Source of the DNA: CAWHQZ01 sp963831645
GTDB taxonomy: Bacteria; Pseudomonadota; Alphaproteobacteria; Rhizobiales; Aestuariivirgaceae
Length of the DNA stretch: 64,000 nt
Assembly: GCA_963831645.1 (NCBI GenBank)
Contig: CAWHQZ010000008.1
Location: 86,833 to 150,832 of the forward strand
Reading direction: 5' to 3'
Below the pieces are notes generated by a model. That model worked only from the letters and a program-made list of their open reading frames with translations. It made no database searches and was not told the DNA's origin. Below, in pieces: positions 17,665 to 27,692 of the stretch. Made by a program: the position numbers and the translations under genes. Every line of letters starts with the position of its first letter. Within the stretch, counting starts at the first letter, position 1.

Positions 17665-18636
17665 TCATTCGATGCCGGCTTCGCTGCGCGGCCGGTATGG
17701 CTCCTCGAGGTTTCTTGCAATCTCGGGGTCGAGTTTGAACGATGCTGCCGCGATCGCCTCATCGAGCTGCCCGAGCCGCGTTGCACCGACAATCGGCGAG
17801 GTGACGCCTGGCCGCGACAGAACCCAGGCGAGCGCCACCTGCGCCATGGATCGCTCGAGCCGGGCGGCGGCCTTGGCGACGGCGTCCAGAATGGCCCGGT
17901 CGTGAGGCGCGCCGTAGAGCGTGGGCGTGTAGGTATCGCTCTTTATCCGCCTGGTTCCCGCTTTGCCGGCCGGCCGCGTCAGCACGCCTCGGGCCAGCGG
18001 GCTCCACGGCATGACCGCCACTCCTTCCGAGCGGCACAGCGGCAACATCTCGCGTTCTTCCTCGCGGTAGAGCAGGTTGTACTGGTTCTGCATCGATATG
18101 AAGGGCGCAAGCCCATGCTGACGCTGCAGCCCGAGCATCTTCATGAACTCCCACGCATGCATCGAGGAGGCGCCGAGGTAGCGCGCCTTGCCCGCACGCA
18201 CGACATCGTCGAGCACGCCGACGATCTCCTCCATCGGCGTCGTCCGGTCGAGGCGGTGGATCTGGTAGAGATCGACATGATCGGCGCCGAGCCGCTTCAG
18301 GGAGCGGTCGATCGAGTGCAGAACATGCTTGCGCGATAGGCCGCCGGAATTCGGCGCCGGTCCCATCTCGAGTCCTACCTTCGTCGCGATCACGATCTCG
18401 TCGCGCCGCGCCAGCGACTTCAAATGCTTGCCGGCGATCTCTTCCGAGCGGCCATGGCTGTAGAAGTCGGCAGTGTCGAAGAAGTTGATGCCGCTGGTCA
18501 GGGCTCGTTTGAAAAAGCCCTTGGCGTCGCGCTCATCCAGCACCCACGGCCGCCATGCGGTTGAACCGTAGCTCATGCAGCCGAGACACAGCCGGCTGAC
18601 TTTCAGGCCGGTTCGGCCGAAGTTCACATAGTCCAC
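17665..18636 (-). CDS. Aldo/keto reductase
   Basis: 323 residues with the complete AKR tetrad: FFDTADFYSHGRSEE (Asp, Tyr), VIATKVG (Lys) and LYQIHRLDRTTPMEE (His). The NADPH-binding C-terminus reads VTSPIVGATRLGQLDEAIAAASFKLD. Members of this YajO/YhdN-like group reduce aldehydes and ketones. The start is a GTG at 18636 (VDYVNFGRTGLKVSRLCLG); the frame is open further up but those residues do not look like AKR. It converges on the EamA gene with 6 bases between. Confidence 0.88.
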   Translation of the reverse strand: MDYVNFGRTGLKVSRLCLGCMSYGSTAWRPWVLDERDAKGFFKRALTSGINFFDTADFYSHGRSEEIAGKHLKSLARRDEIVIATKVGLEMGPAPNSGGLSRKHVLHSIDRSLKRLGADHVDLYQIHRLDRTTPMEEIVGVLDDVVRAGKARYLGASSMHAWEFMKMLGLQRQHGLAPFISMQNQYNLLYREEEREMLPLCRSEGVAVMPWSPLARGVLTRPAGKAGTRRIKSDTYTPTLYGAPHDRAILDAVAKAAARLERSMAQVALAWVLSRPGVTSPIVGATRLGQLDEAIAAASFKLDPEIARNLEEPYRPRSEAGIE

Positions 18637-18640
18637 GGGA

Positions 18641-18946
18641 TTACGACTTCTTGAAATAGTGCGAAAGATTGAACACCGGCCGGTCAACGTCGAGCCCGCG
18701 GGTCAGTCTCCGCTCGACATGCCAGGCCCGGCCGGCAGTCCAGACCGTGGCCCAAAGGACGGGAATGGCCGAGAGGGCGAGAAGACCCCACAGCGCCGCG
18801 TCCGGCAGCCCAACGAGCTTGACCAGCGCCCAGGCGACCGCTGCGAGCGAGGTGGCTGAGAATACGAGCGCCAGCAGGGTGGCGCCCGAGGCGGCGAGTG
18901 CGCTCCCGAGCACGCTTTCCTGCTGCGCTTTCTCGGTTTCCGTCAT
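18641..18946 (-). CDS. Small membrane protein of unknown function
   Basis: 101 residues with two clear transmembrane helices (LALVFSATSLAAVAWALVKLVG and ALWGLLALSAIPVLWATVWTAG) joined by a short loop, then a basic tail (RAWHVERRLTRG). The start is the ATG at 18946. It ends 4 bases before the aldo/keto reductase start, so the two share a transcript. No function is evident. Confidence 0.6.
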   Translation of the reverse strand: MTETEKAQQESVLGSALAASGATLLALVFSATSLAAVAWALVKLVGLPDAALWGLLALSAIPVLWATVWTAGRAWHVERRLTRGLDVDRPVFNLSHYFKKS

Positions 18947-18976
18947 CGTTCGTTTTCGATGTATAGGCCCGGAGAA

Positions 18977-19027
18977 CCAATCGTCATCCCCGCGCCAAGC
19001 GTCGCTTTGTGCGGGGATGACGATTGG
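18977..19027. repeat. Perfect 17-base inverted repeat (REP-like)
   Basis: CCAATCGTCATCCCCGC (18977-18993) is the exact reverse complement of 19011-19027, with a 17-base loop. There is no T-run on either side, so it looks like a dispersed palindromic element of the GTCATCCCCGC type found between genes in many proteobacteria and not a terminator. Confidence 0.75.
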
Positions 19028-19268
19028 ATGTTGGCGAGGCTTGTCCGTATAAGAGGTGTGTGCATACGATGGTCGGCTTTCGCCGGGTAACGGCGGAGGA
19101 AACGCACACAAGCGCAAACGCTTCTGCGCTGCAATCGAAATTTCGATTCCGCACCAGCCGGTTGCGCGCCCCGGCGGATTCATATTCTCATGTATCCGAG
19201 GCGTTTACAGCCGGGCAACAGTCGAGGCGTCGTGTGGGCGGACCTGCGGCTGTCAGGCCGGCAGCGTC
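19028..19268. other. Intergenic region between REP-like palindrome and HigA
   Basis: About 240 bases with no convincing gene. It probably holds the promoter of the small membrane protein. I see no terminator or known RNA. Confidence 0.35.
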
Positions 19269-19649
19269 TCACGCGGCTTCACTCTTGCGCGATGGCCGGA
19301 TCAGCACGTCAGCCGAAATACCGAGCTTGTCGTGCAGACGCCTGATCATGGCGATGGAGAGCCCCCGCTTGCGAGCCAGTACTTCCGCTATGCGCGTGCG
19401 TGTGCCTATAATGTCCTCTAGGTCCTTGCGCGTCAGCCCTTGCTGTTCCATCCGGAACTTGATGGCCTCGATCGGGTCCGGAGGGTCCATTGGAAAGCGC
19501 TCGCCCTCGTACACCTCGATCAAGGTGGCGAGCACGTCGAGGCGGTCGCCACGGGGTGTCCCCGACTTGGCTCCCCAGAGTCGCTCCACCTCGGCCAGGG
19601 CAGCATCATAATCCTTCTCGTTGCGGATGGGTTTGATCTCAGTCGCCAT
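19269..19649 (-). CDS. higA: HigA-type antitoxin with helix-turn-helix
   Basis: 126 residues. The N-terminal half (IRNEKDYDAALAEVERLWGAKSGTPRGDRLDVLATLIEVYE) is the long helical region typical of HigA-type antitoxins. The C-terminal half is an XRE helix-turn-helix (AIKFRMEQQGLTRKDLEDIIGTRTRIAEVLARKRGLS). It binds the upstream HigB and represses the operon. It overlaps higB by 11 bases. The sequence is intact. Confidence 0.87.
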   Translation of the reverse strand: MATEIKPIRNEKDYDAALAEVERLWGAKSGTPRGDRLDVLATLIEVYEGERFPMDPPDPIEAIKFRMEQQGLTRKDLEDIIGTRTRIAEVLARKRGLSIAMIRRLHDKLGISADVLIRPSRKSEAA

Positions 19650-19962
19650 GCTGCACCTTCCTCACGTCGATCCTGTCATAGTCGGCATGAGTGCCGATCC
19701 ACTTGATGAATACGATCGCCTTCTCGAAATCGATGGCCACCACCAGCCGGTAACTGTTGCCCTTGATATTGAACACCACGCGGTCTGCCGAGATGATGCT
19801 TGCCGCTGCGTAGTGCCGCTTCACATCTGCCGTGTTCGACCAGTCTGCTTTTTTGGCCTCACCGACCCAAGCATCGAGTGCCGCCTTGAGCGCTGGCTGA
19901 TCACGGCGTCCGGCACGCGTTTCGATGAACCTCTTGAGCGTGCGACGGGCAATGATCCGCAT
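19639..19962 (-). CDS. higB: HigB-type mRNA interferase toxin
   Basis: 107 residues beginning MRIIARRTLKRFIETRAG, with DVKRHYAAASIISADRVVFNIKGNSYRLVVAIDFEKAIVFIKWIGTHADYDRID, the conserved HigB core including the final H-x-x-Y-D that is characteristic of the family. HigB cleaves mRNA at the ribosome. It leads the operon, followed by higA. A perfect palindrome is 18 bases upstream of its start. Confidence 0.9.
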   Translation of the reverse strand: MRIIARRTLKRFIETRAGRRDQPALKAALDAWVGEAKKADWSNTADVKRHYAAASIISADRVVFNIKGNSYRLVVAIDFEKAIVFIKWIGTHADYDRIDVRKVQHGD

Positions 19963-19980
19963 GGCGGCAACGTATCAAGT

Positions 19981-19993
19981 GCCCATTTTGGGC
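19981..19993. promoter_or_regulatory. Palindrome upstream of higBA, candidate operator
   Basis: GCCCA-TTT-TGGGC, 5-base arms with a 3-base spacer, 18 bases upstream of the higB start. It is in the right place for HigA autorepression; the arms are short, so the call is modest. Confidence 0.45.
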
Positions 19994-20232
19994 GCAACAC
20001 ATGGGAGCCTTTTTGTCGAAAGCACACGGTATGACCGGTTCTTGTAGCATACGATCTGTCCGGTTTTTGAATCGCTCCAAACGAGGTGGCGAGGATGCAA
20101 CGGAGACGGGCAATTGTAACAAAATGATGGCGCGGGCGCGCAAGCACACGACGCACAGCTTGGCGCAAGAATGTCCTCAGGCTGGACAACCGCCGCAAGC
20201 CAAAGTCATATCGGCTTTTCAGAGCACTCGCC

Positions 20233-23200
20233 ATGGCCAAACGGGGGCTTGCCGGTAAGGGCAAGTGGGACTTCTGGATCGATCGGGGCGGCACCTTCAC
20301 CGACGTTGTCGGCCGGGCGCCCGATGGTGTCATTCGCGCCCATAAGCTCTTGTCCGACGACCCGGAAGCCTATCACGACGCCGCGATGGCCGCCATTCGG
20401 CAACTCATAGGCATCGGCCCCCAGGCCGCCATTCCAGGCTCGGCTATCACCAGCATCAGGATGGGCACTACGATCGCCACCAATGCGCTGCTCGAGCGCA
20501 AGGGGGATCGCACGCTGCTGGTAATCACCGAAGGATTCCGCGATGCGCTCGAAATCGGTTATCAGGCCCGGCCCCGTCTCTTCGACCTGACCATCGTCAA
20601 GCCCGAGTTGCTCTACGAGCGTGTCCTCGAGGTCAGGGAGCGCGTGAGCGCGGACGGCGAGGTGCTGGTCCCTCTCGATCTGTCCCAGGCGCGCGCCGGC
20701 ATGGCGGCCGCCCTCGCCGGGGGCATCCGTGCGGTCGCCATCGTGCTCATGCACGGGTATCGGTTTCACGATCACGAACGGCAACTCGCCGAGCTTGCCC
20801 GCGCCCTCGGCTTCACCCAGGTTTCCGTTTCACATGAAGTTTCGGCCCTCATGAAGCTGGTCGGACGGGGCGATACGACGGTCGTCGATGCTTATCTCTC
20901 GCCCATTCTGCGCCGCTACGTCCGCACCGTCGAAACGGAGTTTCTCGGCGCTCCGGACAGCCGAGCGGCGAGCGTGCGCCACGACGGCCCGAAGCTCATG
21001 TTCATGATGTCCTCGGGTGGCCTGACGGCCGCCGACCTCTTCCAGGGCAAGGACGCCATCCTCTCCGGCCCGGCGGGCGGCGTCGTGGGGATGGTGGAAA
21101 CCGGGCGCATGGCGGGCTTCCGCCGTCTCATCGGCTTCGATATGGGGGGAACGTCGACCGACGTCACGCACTTTGACGGCGATCTCGAGCGCGCCTTCGA
21201 AACCGAGGTTGCCGGGGTGCGCATGCGCGCGCCGATGTTGCGCATCCACACCGTGGCTGCGGGCGGCGGCTCGATCCTGCATTTCGACGGCTCGCGTTTT
21301 CGCGTCGGTCCGGACTCCGCCGGCGCCAATCCCGGTCCCCTCTGCTATCGCCGCGGCGGACCCCTCGCCCTGACCGATGCCAACCTCCTGCTGGGCAGGA
21401 TCAATCGCGAGTATTTTCCGAAGATCTTCGGCCGCGCCGGTAACCAGCCCCTCGACACCGAAGCGGTGCAGCGCGCCTTCGCCGACCTCGCGGAAAAGGT
21501 CGGTGACGGGCGGACGCCCGAGGCGGTGGCCGAAGGCTTCGTGAAGATTGCGGTCGACAACATGGCCAATGCCATCAAGAAGATTTCCGTCGCCCGCGGC
21601 TACGACGTGACGTCGTACGTCCTCAATTGCTTCGGCGGCGCCAGCGGCCAGCACGCCTGCCGGATCGCCGATATGCTGGGCATGGCGACGGTGCTCATCC
21701 ATCCTCTCGCCGGCGTGCTTTCGGCCTACGGCATGGGACTTGCCGACATTCGCGCCCGCCGCGAACAGGCGCTGAACAAGAAACTTGGGCAGGAAGCGCT
21801 TGCCGGCGTCCGCCAGACTGCAAGGTCGCTCACTGCCGCCGCATTGGATGAACTGAGGTCACAGGGCCGCTCCGCGCGCGGCGCTGTCGTTCGTGTGGGT
21901 CTGCATCTGCGCTACGCCGGCGCCGACACAACCCTGCTCGTCGACCTCGATCGGCTGCCGGTCATGCGCCAGGCATTCGAGAAGGCCCATCGCAAACAGT
22001 TTGGTTTTGTCGCCGGCGATCAGGAGATCATGATCGAGGCGGTGTCGGTGGAATGCATTTCCGGCGGGCTGAAGATCAGCGAGCCCGTGCAGCGGGCTGT
22101 CGGCGCCAAGCCGCGCGCCGTCGCCGTAAGCCGGATGTTTTCAGCCGGCAGCTGGCGCAAATGCCCGGTTTACGAGCGCTCGGCACTGAAGCCCGGACAG
22201 ACTGTCGCCGGACCAGCACTCCTCGTCGAGGACCACAACACCGTGGTCGTGGAAGACGGCTGGCAGGCCAAGCTCACGCCAAGAAGGCACTTGATCCTGT
22301 CACGAGCGCGTCCGGCGCCAAGACGGATTGCGATCGGCACCGATGCCGATCCGGTGATGCTGGAAATCTTCAACAACCTGTTCATGAACATCGCCGAGCA
22401 GATGGGTGTGACGCTGGAAAAAACTGCATATTCAGTCAATATCAAGGAGCGGCTCGACTTTTCCTGCGCCGTTTTCAGCGCCGATGGCCAACTGATCGCC
22501 AACGCGCCGCACATGCCGGTTCATCTGGGTTCGATGGACCGTTCCGTGGAGACGGTGATCGCGCTCAATCCCGACATGCAGCCGGGCGATGCCTTTCTGC
22601 TCAATGCGCCTTACAACGGCGGCACTCATCTGCCCGACCTGACGGTGGTGACGCCGGTCTTCGGCGGCCGCCGAAGCCGCATCCTGTTCTACGTCGCCGC
22701 CCGCGGCCACCATGCCGACATCGGCGGCAAGGCGCCCGGCTCGATGACGCCGCGCGCCGCCTCGATCCTCGAGGAGGGGGTGCTGATCGACAATTTCAGG
22801 CTCATGGAACGCGGGCGGCTGCGCGAGCGCGAGCTTCGCGCCCTGCTCGCGTCGGGCCCCTATCCGTGCCGCAATCCCGACCAGAACATCGCCGACATCA
22901 AGGCCCAACTGGCCGCCAATGAAAAGGGCGCGCAGGAGTTGCGCAGGATGGTCGCAGAATTCTCGCTGCCGGTGGTTACGGCCTACATGCGTCATGTTCA
23001 GGACAACGCCGAAGAAAGTGTGAGGCGCTACATCGGCGCACTGCGCGACTGCGAGTTCTCCTACATCATGGATCAGGGAACGGTGATCAAGGTCAGGATC
23101 ACCATCGACAGGAACCGGCGGACAGCGCGCATCGACTTCACCGGCACCTCGCCCCAGCAGGCAACGAACTTCAACGCCCCCCGGCCCATCGCCCGGGCCG

Positions 23201-23873
23201 CCGTGCTCTACGTCTTCCGCTGCATGGTCGCCGCCGACATTCCGATGAACGCCGGCTGCCTCAAGCCCATCGAGATCGTCATTCCCGAAGGCTCGATGCT
23301 GTCGCCCGAATACCCGGCTGCCGTGGTTGCAGGCAATGTCGAGACGAGTTCAGGCGATTGCCGATACGCTGTTCGGCGCCCTCGGCGCCATGGCCGCCGC
23401 CCAGGGCACCATGAACAACACCAATTTCGGTAACGACAGGTATCAATATTACGAGACGATCTGTGGCGGGTCCGGCGCCGGCCAGGGTTTCAACGGCGCC
23501 GACGCGGTCCACACCCACATGACCAATACGAGACTCACCGATCCGGAGGTGCTGGAGCTGCGCTATCCGGTTCTCCTCGAGCGCTTCGCCGTTCGCCGTG
23601 GCACCGGCGGCCGCGGCAGATGGCGAGGCGGCGACGGAGTTCGAGCGGGTCGTCCGGTTTGGCGAACGCATGGACGTTTCCTTCCTGCACGGTCACCGCC
23701 GCGTCTCGCCCTATGGCATGGCCGGCGGCGAGCCCGGCAGGCGCGGCGAAAATTTTGTCCGCCGCGCCGACGGCTCGCTGGAGAAGCGCGAAGGTTGCGA
23801 TCAGTTCGTTTGCGAGCCGGGAGATGCCATCATCATCCGTACACCGGGCGGCGGCGGCTATGGACGCGCGTGA
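20233..23873 (+). CDS. 5-oxoprolinase / hydantoinase A-B fusion (two frameshifts near the 3' end as read)
   Basis: About 1,212 residues once joined, the length of fused ATP-dependent 5-oxoprolinases. The N-terminal HyuA-like part has IDRGGTFTDVVGRAPDG (near residue 15), TTIATNALLERKG, and the actin-fold ATP motif GFDMGGTSTDVTHFDG. From about residue 706 the HyuB part begins: DPVMLEIFNNLFMNIAEQMGVTLEKTAYS, PYNGGTHLPDLTVVTPVF, RGHHADIGG, NFNAPRPIARAAVLYVFRC. The frame moves near 23345 and near 23600 by one extra base each (3,641 equals 3,639 plus 2), with motifs intact to PGGGGYGRA. Expected reaction: 5-oxoproline plus ATP to glutamate, though hydantoin-like substrates are also known in the family. 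Confidence 0.88.
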
Positions 23874-23905
23874 GCCTCATCTTACATTATTCTGGCCGTA
23901 TGATA

Positions 23906-24811
23906 TCACAGGCTGCGGGGCGGTTTCTTGTACACTTTGAGGCCGAAAGGCCTGAGCAGTCTCTCAGGCGCGGGGAGCCTGCCGTCCGGCGAGGAAGCCA
24001 GGGCGAAGGTCCGACGCCTCAGTTCGTGAACGAGGTCGCCGCGATCGGCGAACGCCGCCAGTTCCGCATGAGGAATTGGACGGCCAACACGGACCTCGAG
24101 GACCGTGCCGATGCGGCGGGCCGTCTCGCGAAACACCAGCGACAGCCGCAGGGTCATGCTGAGGTGGCTGGCGAGCTGGAAGAGCCGGCTGTTCTGTCCG
24201 GCGAAGTAGATAGGCACGACCGTGGCGCCCGTTCTGCGAATGAGCTTCGCGGTGAAGGGGTGCCAAGCCAGGTCGATCGCCGGGCCGTTGAGCGGCTTTT
24301 CGCTCGTCGACACTCCGCCGCCGGGAAAGATACCGATGGCATGCCCTTTCCTGAGCCACGCCTGCGCCTCCAGGCGCGAAGCAAGCACGCTCGACCGCGC
24401 ACTGTCGGTATTGGCGAAGTCGATCGGCAGCAGATTTTGTCTGGCATCCGGATCCTGACACAGCACATTGATGGCCAGTACTTTGACATCCGGCCTGACC
24501 TTCATCGCCAGCCAGGTCAGGGTGATGCCGTCGAGGACACCGTAGGGATGGTTGGCGACAAAGAGCACCGGGCCCGACCGCGGCGCCAGCTCGAGCAAGC
24601 TTCTGTCGTACCGAACATCGAGCCGGAGCAGCCGCACGGCAGCGTCGAAGAACGATTCATCCCTGCGGCGGTTCTGTTGATGTTCGTTGTAGAGCCTGCG
24701 GAGCTTGCCCTGGCCACCCACTCTTTCGATGGCGCGGATAAGCGTTCGCTGCAGGAGCGGCTGATCTTCCGTAGAGTAGGAAAATCGCACCCGCGCGGAC
24801 AGACTGTGCAT
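23906..24811 (-). CDS. Lysophospholipid acyltransferase family protein (PlsC-like)
   Basis: 301 residues. The acyltransferase block has VLFVANHPYGVLDGITLTWLA (the His and Asp stand five residues apart, where the usual motif has four), then IGIFPGGGVSTS (FPEG-like, with Gly for Glu) and TGATVVPIYFAG. The family moves acyl chains from acyl carrier or CoA to lysolipids or ornithine lipids at the membrane. The two departures from the canonical motifs make the exact substrate uncertain. It converges on the oxoprolinase gene, 33 bases apart. Confidence 0.75.
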   Translation of the reverse strand: MHSLSARVRFSYSTEDQPLLQRTLIRAIERVGGQGKLRRLYNEHQQNRRRDESFFDAAVRLLRLDVRYDRSLLELAPRSGPVLFVANHPYGVLDGITLTWLAMKVRPDVKVLAINVLCQDPDARQNLLPIDFANTDSARSSVLASRLEAQAWLRKGHAIGIFPGGGVSTSEKPLNGPAIDLAWHPFTAKLIRRTGATVVPIYFAGQNSRLFQLASHLSMTLRLSLVFRETARRIGTVLEVRVGRPIPHAELAAFADRGDLVHELRRRTFALASSPDGRLPAPERLLRPFGLKVYKKPPRSL

Positions 24812-24920
24812 CGCTACCTTGTTCCAGATCTCTGCTGCGACGGACTCAGCGACACTATCTCACGTGATCGTGCTTGGCATTGATGACAGGTTGGTGACGG
24901 TTTCAACTGCAAAAAGCGCA

Positions 24921-25812
24921 TCAGGCAGCGGTCGACTGGACAGCGGCCAGGCCCAACACGCGGCAAATCGCATATACGAGGTCGGCGCGGTTCAGCGTGT
25001 AGAAATGAAACTGGCGCACACCCTCGCGCCGCAGCCCTTCGATCTGCTCGGCCGCCGTCATCGCCGCCACCAATCTCATGGTTTCGTAGTCGTTTTCGAT
25101 ACCCTCGAAACGCCGCAGCAGGGCCGCCGGGATGCTGGCCCCGCAGCGGCGGGCGAACTCCCTGACCCGCCCCAGGTTGGTGATCGGCAATATGCCGGGC
25201 ACGACCGGCACGCCGATCCCCCGCGCCCGCACCCGATCGAGGAACCGGAGATAGGCGCTGTTGTCGAAAAAGAACTGGGTGATGGCCCGGCTGGCGCCAT
25301 TGTCTACCTTGGCGGCGAGCAGAGCGAGATCAACCTCCATGGTGAACGATTCGGGGTGTTTCTCGGGATAGGCGGCCACCGATATCTCGAAGTCGCCCAG
25401 TTGCCGGATGCCGCCGACGAGATCAGCCCCGTTGCGGTAGCCTTCCGGGTGGGGCTCGAATTTTGCTCCCGGTCCTTCCTGCGGATCGCCCCGCAAGGCG
25501 ATGATGTGCGAAACGCCGGCGGCGGCGATTGCCCGCACCACTTCATTTACCTCCCGCCTGGCCGCGCCGACGCACGTCAGATGCGCTGCTGGGCGCAGCG
25601 AGGTGGTGCTCACGAGCTTTGCAACCGCATCGAGGGTTCTCGCGCGCGTCGTTCCGCCGGCGCCATAGGTCACCGATACGAACGTCGGGCCCACGACTTC
25701 GAGACGTCGCACCGCCCGCCAGAAACCATGTTCGGCTGCACCGGGCTGCGGTGGAAAGAACTCGAAAGAGACGGCGATATCCGTCGCTGCGGCGAATTCT
25801 GCTATCAGCCAT
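24921..25812 (-). CDS. metF: 5,10-methylenetetrahydrofolate reductase (frameshift near the start as read)
   Basis: About 297 residues. Conserved segments: AVSFEFFPPQ (the E of the EFFPP motif), FVSVTYGAGGTTR, HLTCVG, IIALRGDPQEG, FFFDNSAYLRFLDRVRARGIGVPVVPGILPI, and VRQFHFYTLNRADL at the end. It reduces methylene-THF to methyl-THF for methionine synthesis, with FAD. As read, the long frame starts at 25868 inside the preceding gene; a better start is the ATG at 25812, which overlaps the upstream stop as ATGGCTGA, with one extra base just after it (892 equals 891 plus 1). The pairing with the ArsR-methyltransferase gene is typical. Confidence 0.87.
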
Positions 25813-26791
25813 GCGCCAGCCTCGGTACGGTGGCTCGGGCGATGCGCTCCGTCTTCGCGGCGAGCCAAAGCGAGACCGTGAGGCCGGCCCTGCCGAGCTT
25901 TTTCGGAGGCTTGAGCGTGCTGAAATGGACGAGCTCCAGGGAGGCGCGATTCAGCCAGCCGGTCATGTGCTCGGAGGCGATGCCGAGCCGCCGATGCGCG
26001 TGATCGCCGCGCAGATATTCGAGATCATGCGGTGCGAAATCCACGATCAGCAGCCGGCCGGTGGCCTTCAGCACGCGTGCTGCCTCCACAATCGCTTTCG
26101 CCGGGTCGTCGAGATAGTGCAGCACCTGATGCATCGTGATCAGGTCCACCGTCGCGACGGTCAACGGCAGGGAAGCGATATCGCCTTGCCGGACCCTGGC
26201 GTTGCTCAAGCCTGCCTGTTCCAGATTGGCTCGCGCGACGGCGAGCATTTCGCGGCTTGAATCGATGCCGATGGCCCGCCCGACGCGGCCGGCCAATAGC
26301 TGCAGGACCCGCCCCGTGCCCGTTCCAAGATCGAGCAGCGTATCGATGGGCGTATCGCCGATGAGTTCGAGGCAAGCAGCTTCCACCTGCCGCTCGCTCA
26401 CGTGCAGCGAGCGCAGGTGATCCCAGTTGCCGGCGTTGGCCTCAAAGAAACGCCGCGCCGCCTCCTGCCGGGTTTCGCGCACCCGCGCGAGCTGTTCGAT
26501 GTCGCGGCCGAGCTGCATCCCGGAATCCGACAGCAGATGAAGCACCGAGCGGGCCAGTTGCGCCGCTTTGCCGTCGTCCTTCAGCCGGAACATCACCCAG
26601 CTGCCTTCGCGGTAACGCTCGAGCAATCCGGCATCGCACATCAGTTTCAGGTGCCGGGAGATGCGCGGTTGGCTCTGCTTCAGAACCTGGGCAATCTCGC
26701 TGACATTGAGCTCGCCATGCGACAACAGGTGCAGGAGGCGCAGTCGGCTCGCTTCGCCAATTCCCCTAAGCCCTGACAGCAGGTCTTCCAT
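25805..26791 (-). CDS. ArsR-type regulator fused to a SAM-dependent methyltransferase
   Basis: 328 residues. The N-terminal 90 are a winged helix (EASRLRLLHLLSHGELNVSEIAQVLKQSQPRISRHLKLM) without obvious metal-binding cysteines. From about residue 130 a methyltransferase follows: LLDLGTGTGRVLQLLAGRVGRAIGID, then ITMHQVLHYLDDPAKAIVEAARVLKATGRLLIVDF. Fusions like this, next to metF, belong to the methionine/SAM-cycle regulators described in Proteobacteria (SahR/SamR-like); sensing of SAM or SAH is plausible. A 16-of-18 palindrome 45 bases upstream is a good operator candidate. It overlaps metF. Confidence 0.85.
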   Translation of the reverse strand: MEDLLSGLRGIGEASRLRLLHLLSHGELNVSEIAQVLKQSQPRISRHLKLMCDAGLLERYREGSWVMFRLKDDGKAAQLARSVLHLLSDSGMQLGRDIEQLARVRETRQEAARRFFEANAGNWDHLRSLHVSERQVEAACLELIGDTPIDTLLDLGTGTGRVLQLLAGRVGRAIGIDSSREMLAVARANLEQAGLSNARVRQGDIASLPLTVATVDLITMHQVLHYLDDPAKAIVEAARVLKATGRLLIVDFAPHDLEYLRGDHAHRRLGIASEHMTGWLNRASLELVHFSTLKPPKKLGRAGLTVSLWLAAKTERIARATVPRLAHG

Positions 26792-26835
26792 GGCGCCCTA
26801 GCCCGTTCGTTCGCAGCTCAGGATGACATACGGAT

Positions 26836-26853
26836 ATAAATATATCTTTATAC
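26836..26853. promoter_or_regulatory. AT-rich palindrome upstream of the ArsR-methyltransferase gene, candidate operator
   Basis: TATAAATATATCTTTATA: perfect 6-base arms TATAAA/TTTATA around a 6-base centre, 16 of 18 positions symmetric. It stands out in an otherwise GC-rich region, 45 bases upstream of the start, so it may both bind the regulator and overlap the promoter. Confidence 0.6.
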
Positions 26854-27068
26854 TGTTTCGGGCAATCGGATTTTCCCGCGGGCTGTCCCCCGAAAGCTTG
26901 GGCAAGGTCGGCGCCATGGTTTTCCGTCACGGTTTCAAGGAGCATCTTCCAAAATTGAGAGACGCTCTGCATCTTCAAAAACAGAAACTGATCTGCTAAG
27001 GAACTGCGGGGCAGTCGACCGAGTGCAGCACTTCACTCGATTGTCATCCACTGCCGACAGGATGGCGC
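26854..27068. other. Intergenic region between the metF operon and the MlaC-like pair
   Basis: About 215 bases between divergent genes. Apart from the palindrome at 26836-26853 I see no terminator, RNA motif or gene that I can support. Confidence 0.35.
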
Positions 27069-27692
27069 ATGATGTTTTATGATGATGATTCCCTGTTGAC
27101 CCGCCGCTGGATCGTTCAGTTGCTGTTGGGGGTTGCTGCGTTGCCGCTGGCCGTCGCCGGCGTCATCCCCGCCGCCGGCGCTACGGCGCCGGAAGCCTAT
27201 GTGCAGAGCCTCGGCAAGGAAGTCGTCGCCTTGGCCAACGGTGGCGCCACGGGTACCGCGCTGCGCTCGCGGTTCGTGTCCCTTCTCAACAGACATTCCG
27301 ACGTCAGATCGGTCGCCCTGTTCTCGCTCGGGCCCTATCAGAAGGATCTGCCGGCCAACCTGAAGAACGAGTACTTCAGGCTCGTCATCGAATATACCGC
27401 CGGATTTTTTGTTTATTACATCAAGGATTTCGCCGGCGCCCGCTTCGACGTGAAATCGTCGACAACCAGCGGCAAAGCTACCATCGTCGACAGCGCGATC
27501 CGCTTTGCGGGCGGCAGCAGCTCGCCGGTCAAGTGGCGCATCGTGGGCCTCGGAGGGGGCTTGCGCGTGACCGATGTCAATGTCCGCGGCATCTGGCTGC
27601 GGCTGCAGATGCGACAGCAGTTCACCTCGGTTCTCAAGAGAAACCGCGGCGATTTCAACGCTCTCCTCAAGTATCTGAAAGAAAACGCTTGA
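27069..27692 (+). CDS. MlaC/Ttg2D-like phospholipid-binding periplasmic protein, first of two
   Basis: 207 residues. The N-terminus has a signal-like hydrophobic stretch (WIVQLLLGVAALPLAVAGVIPAAGA) cut before ATAPEAYVQSLG. The body matches the MlaC fold: VVALANGGATGTALRSRFVSLLNRHSDVRSVALFSLGPYQ, FFVYYIKDFAGARFDV, VKWRIVGLGGGLRVTDVNVRGIWLRLQMRQQFTSVLKRNRGDFNALLKYL. MlaC proteins ferry phospholipids between the outer-membrane and inner-membrane Mla complexes. No MlaFEDB genes are in the window. The start is one of two adjacent ATGs. Confidence 0.8.
   Translation: MMFYDDDSLLTRRWIVQLLLGVAALPLAVAGVIPAAGATAPEAYVQSLGKEVVALANGGATGTALRSRFVSLLNRHSDVRSVALFSLGPYQKDLPANLKNEYFRLVIEYTAGFFVYYIKDFAGARFDVKSSTTSGKATIVDSAIRFAGGSSSPVKWRIVGLGGGLRVTDVNVRGIWLRLQMRQQFTSVLKRNRGDFNALLKYLKENA

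Noticed and set aside
18977..19027. Rho-independent terminator
   Set aside because: The stem is excellent but there is no T-run on either side.
23327..24883. A 518-codon plus-strand frame
   Set aside because: Its first part is the genuine continuation of the oxoprolinase after a frameshift; the rest is antisense to the acyltransferase gene.
24819..26003. A 394-codon plus-strand frame
   Set aside because: Antisense to metF and the ArsR-methyltransferase gene, with no recognisable domain.
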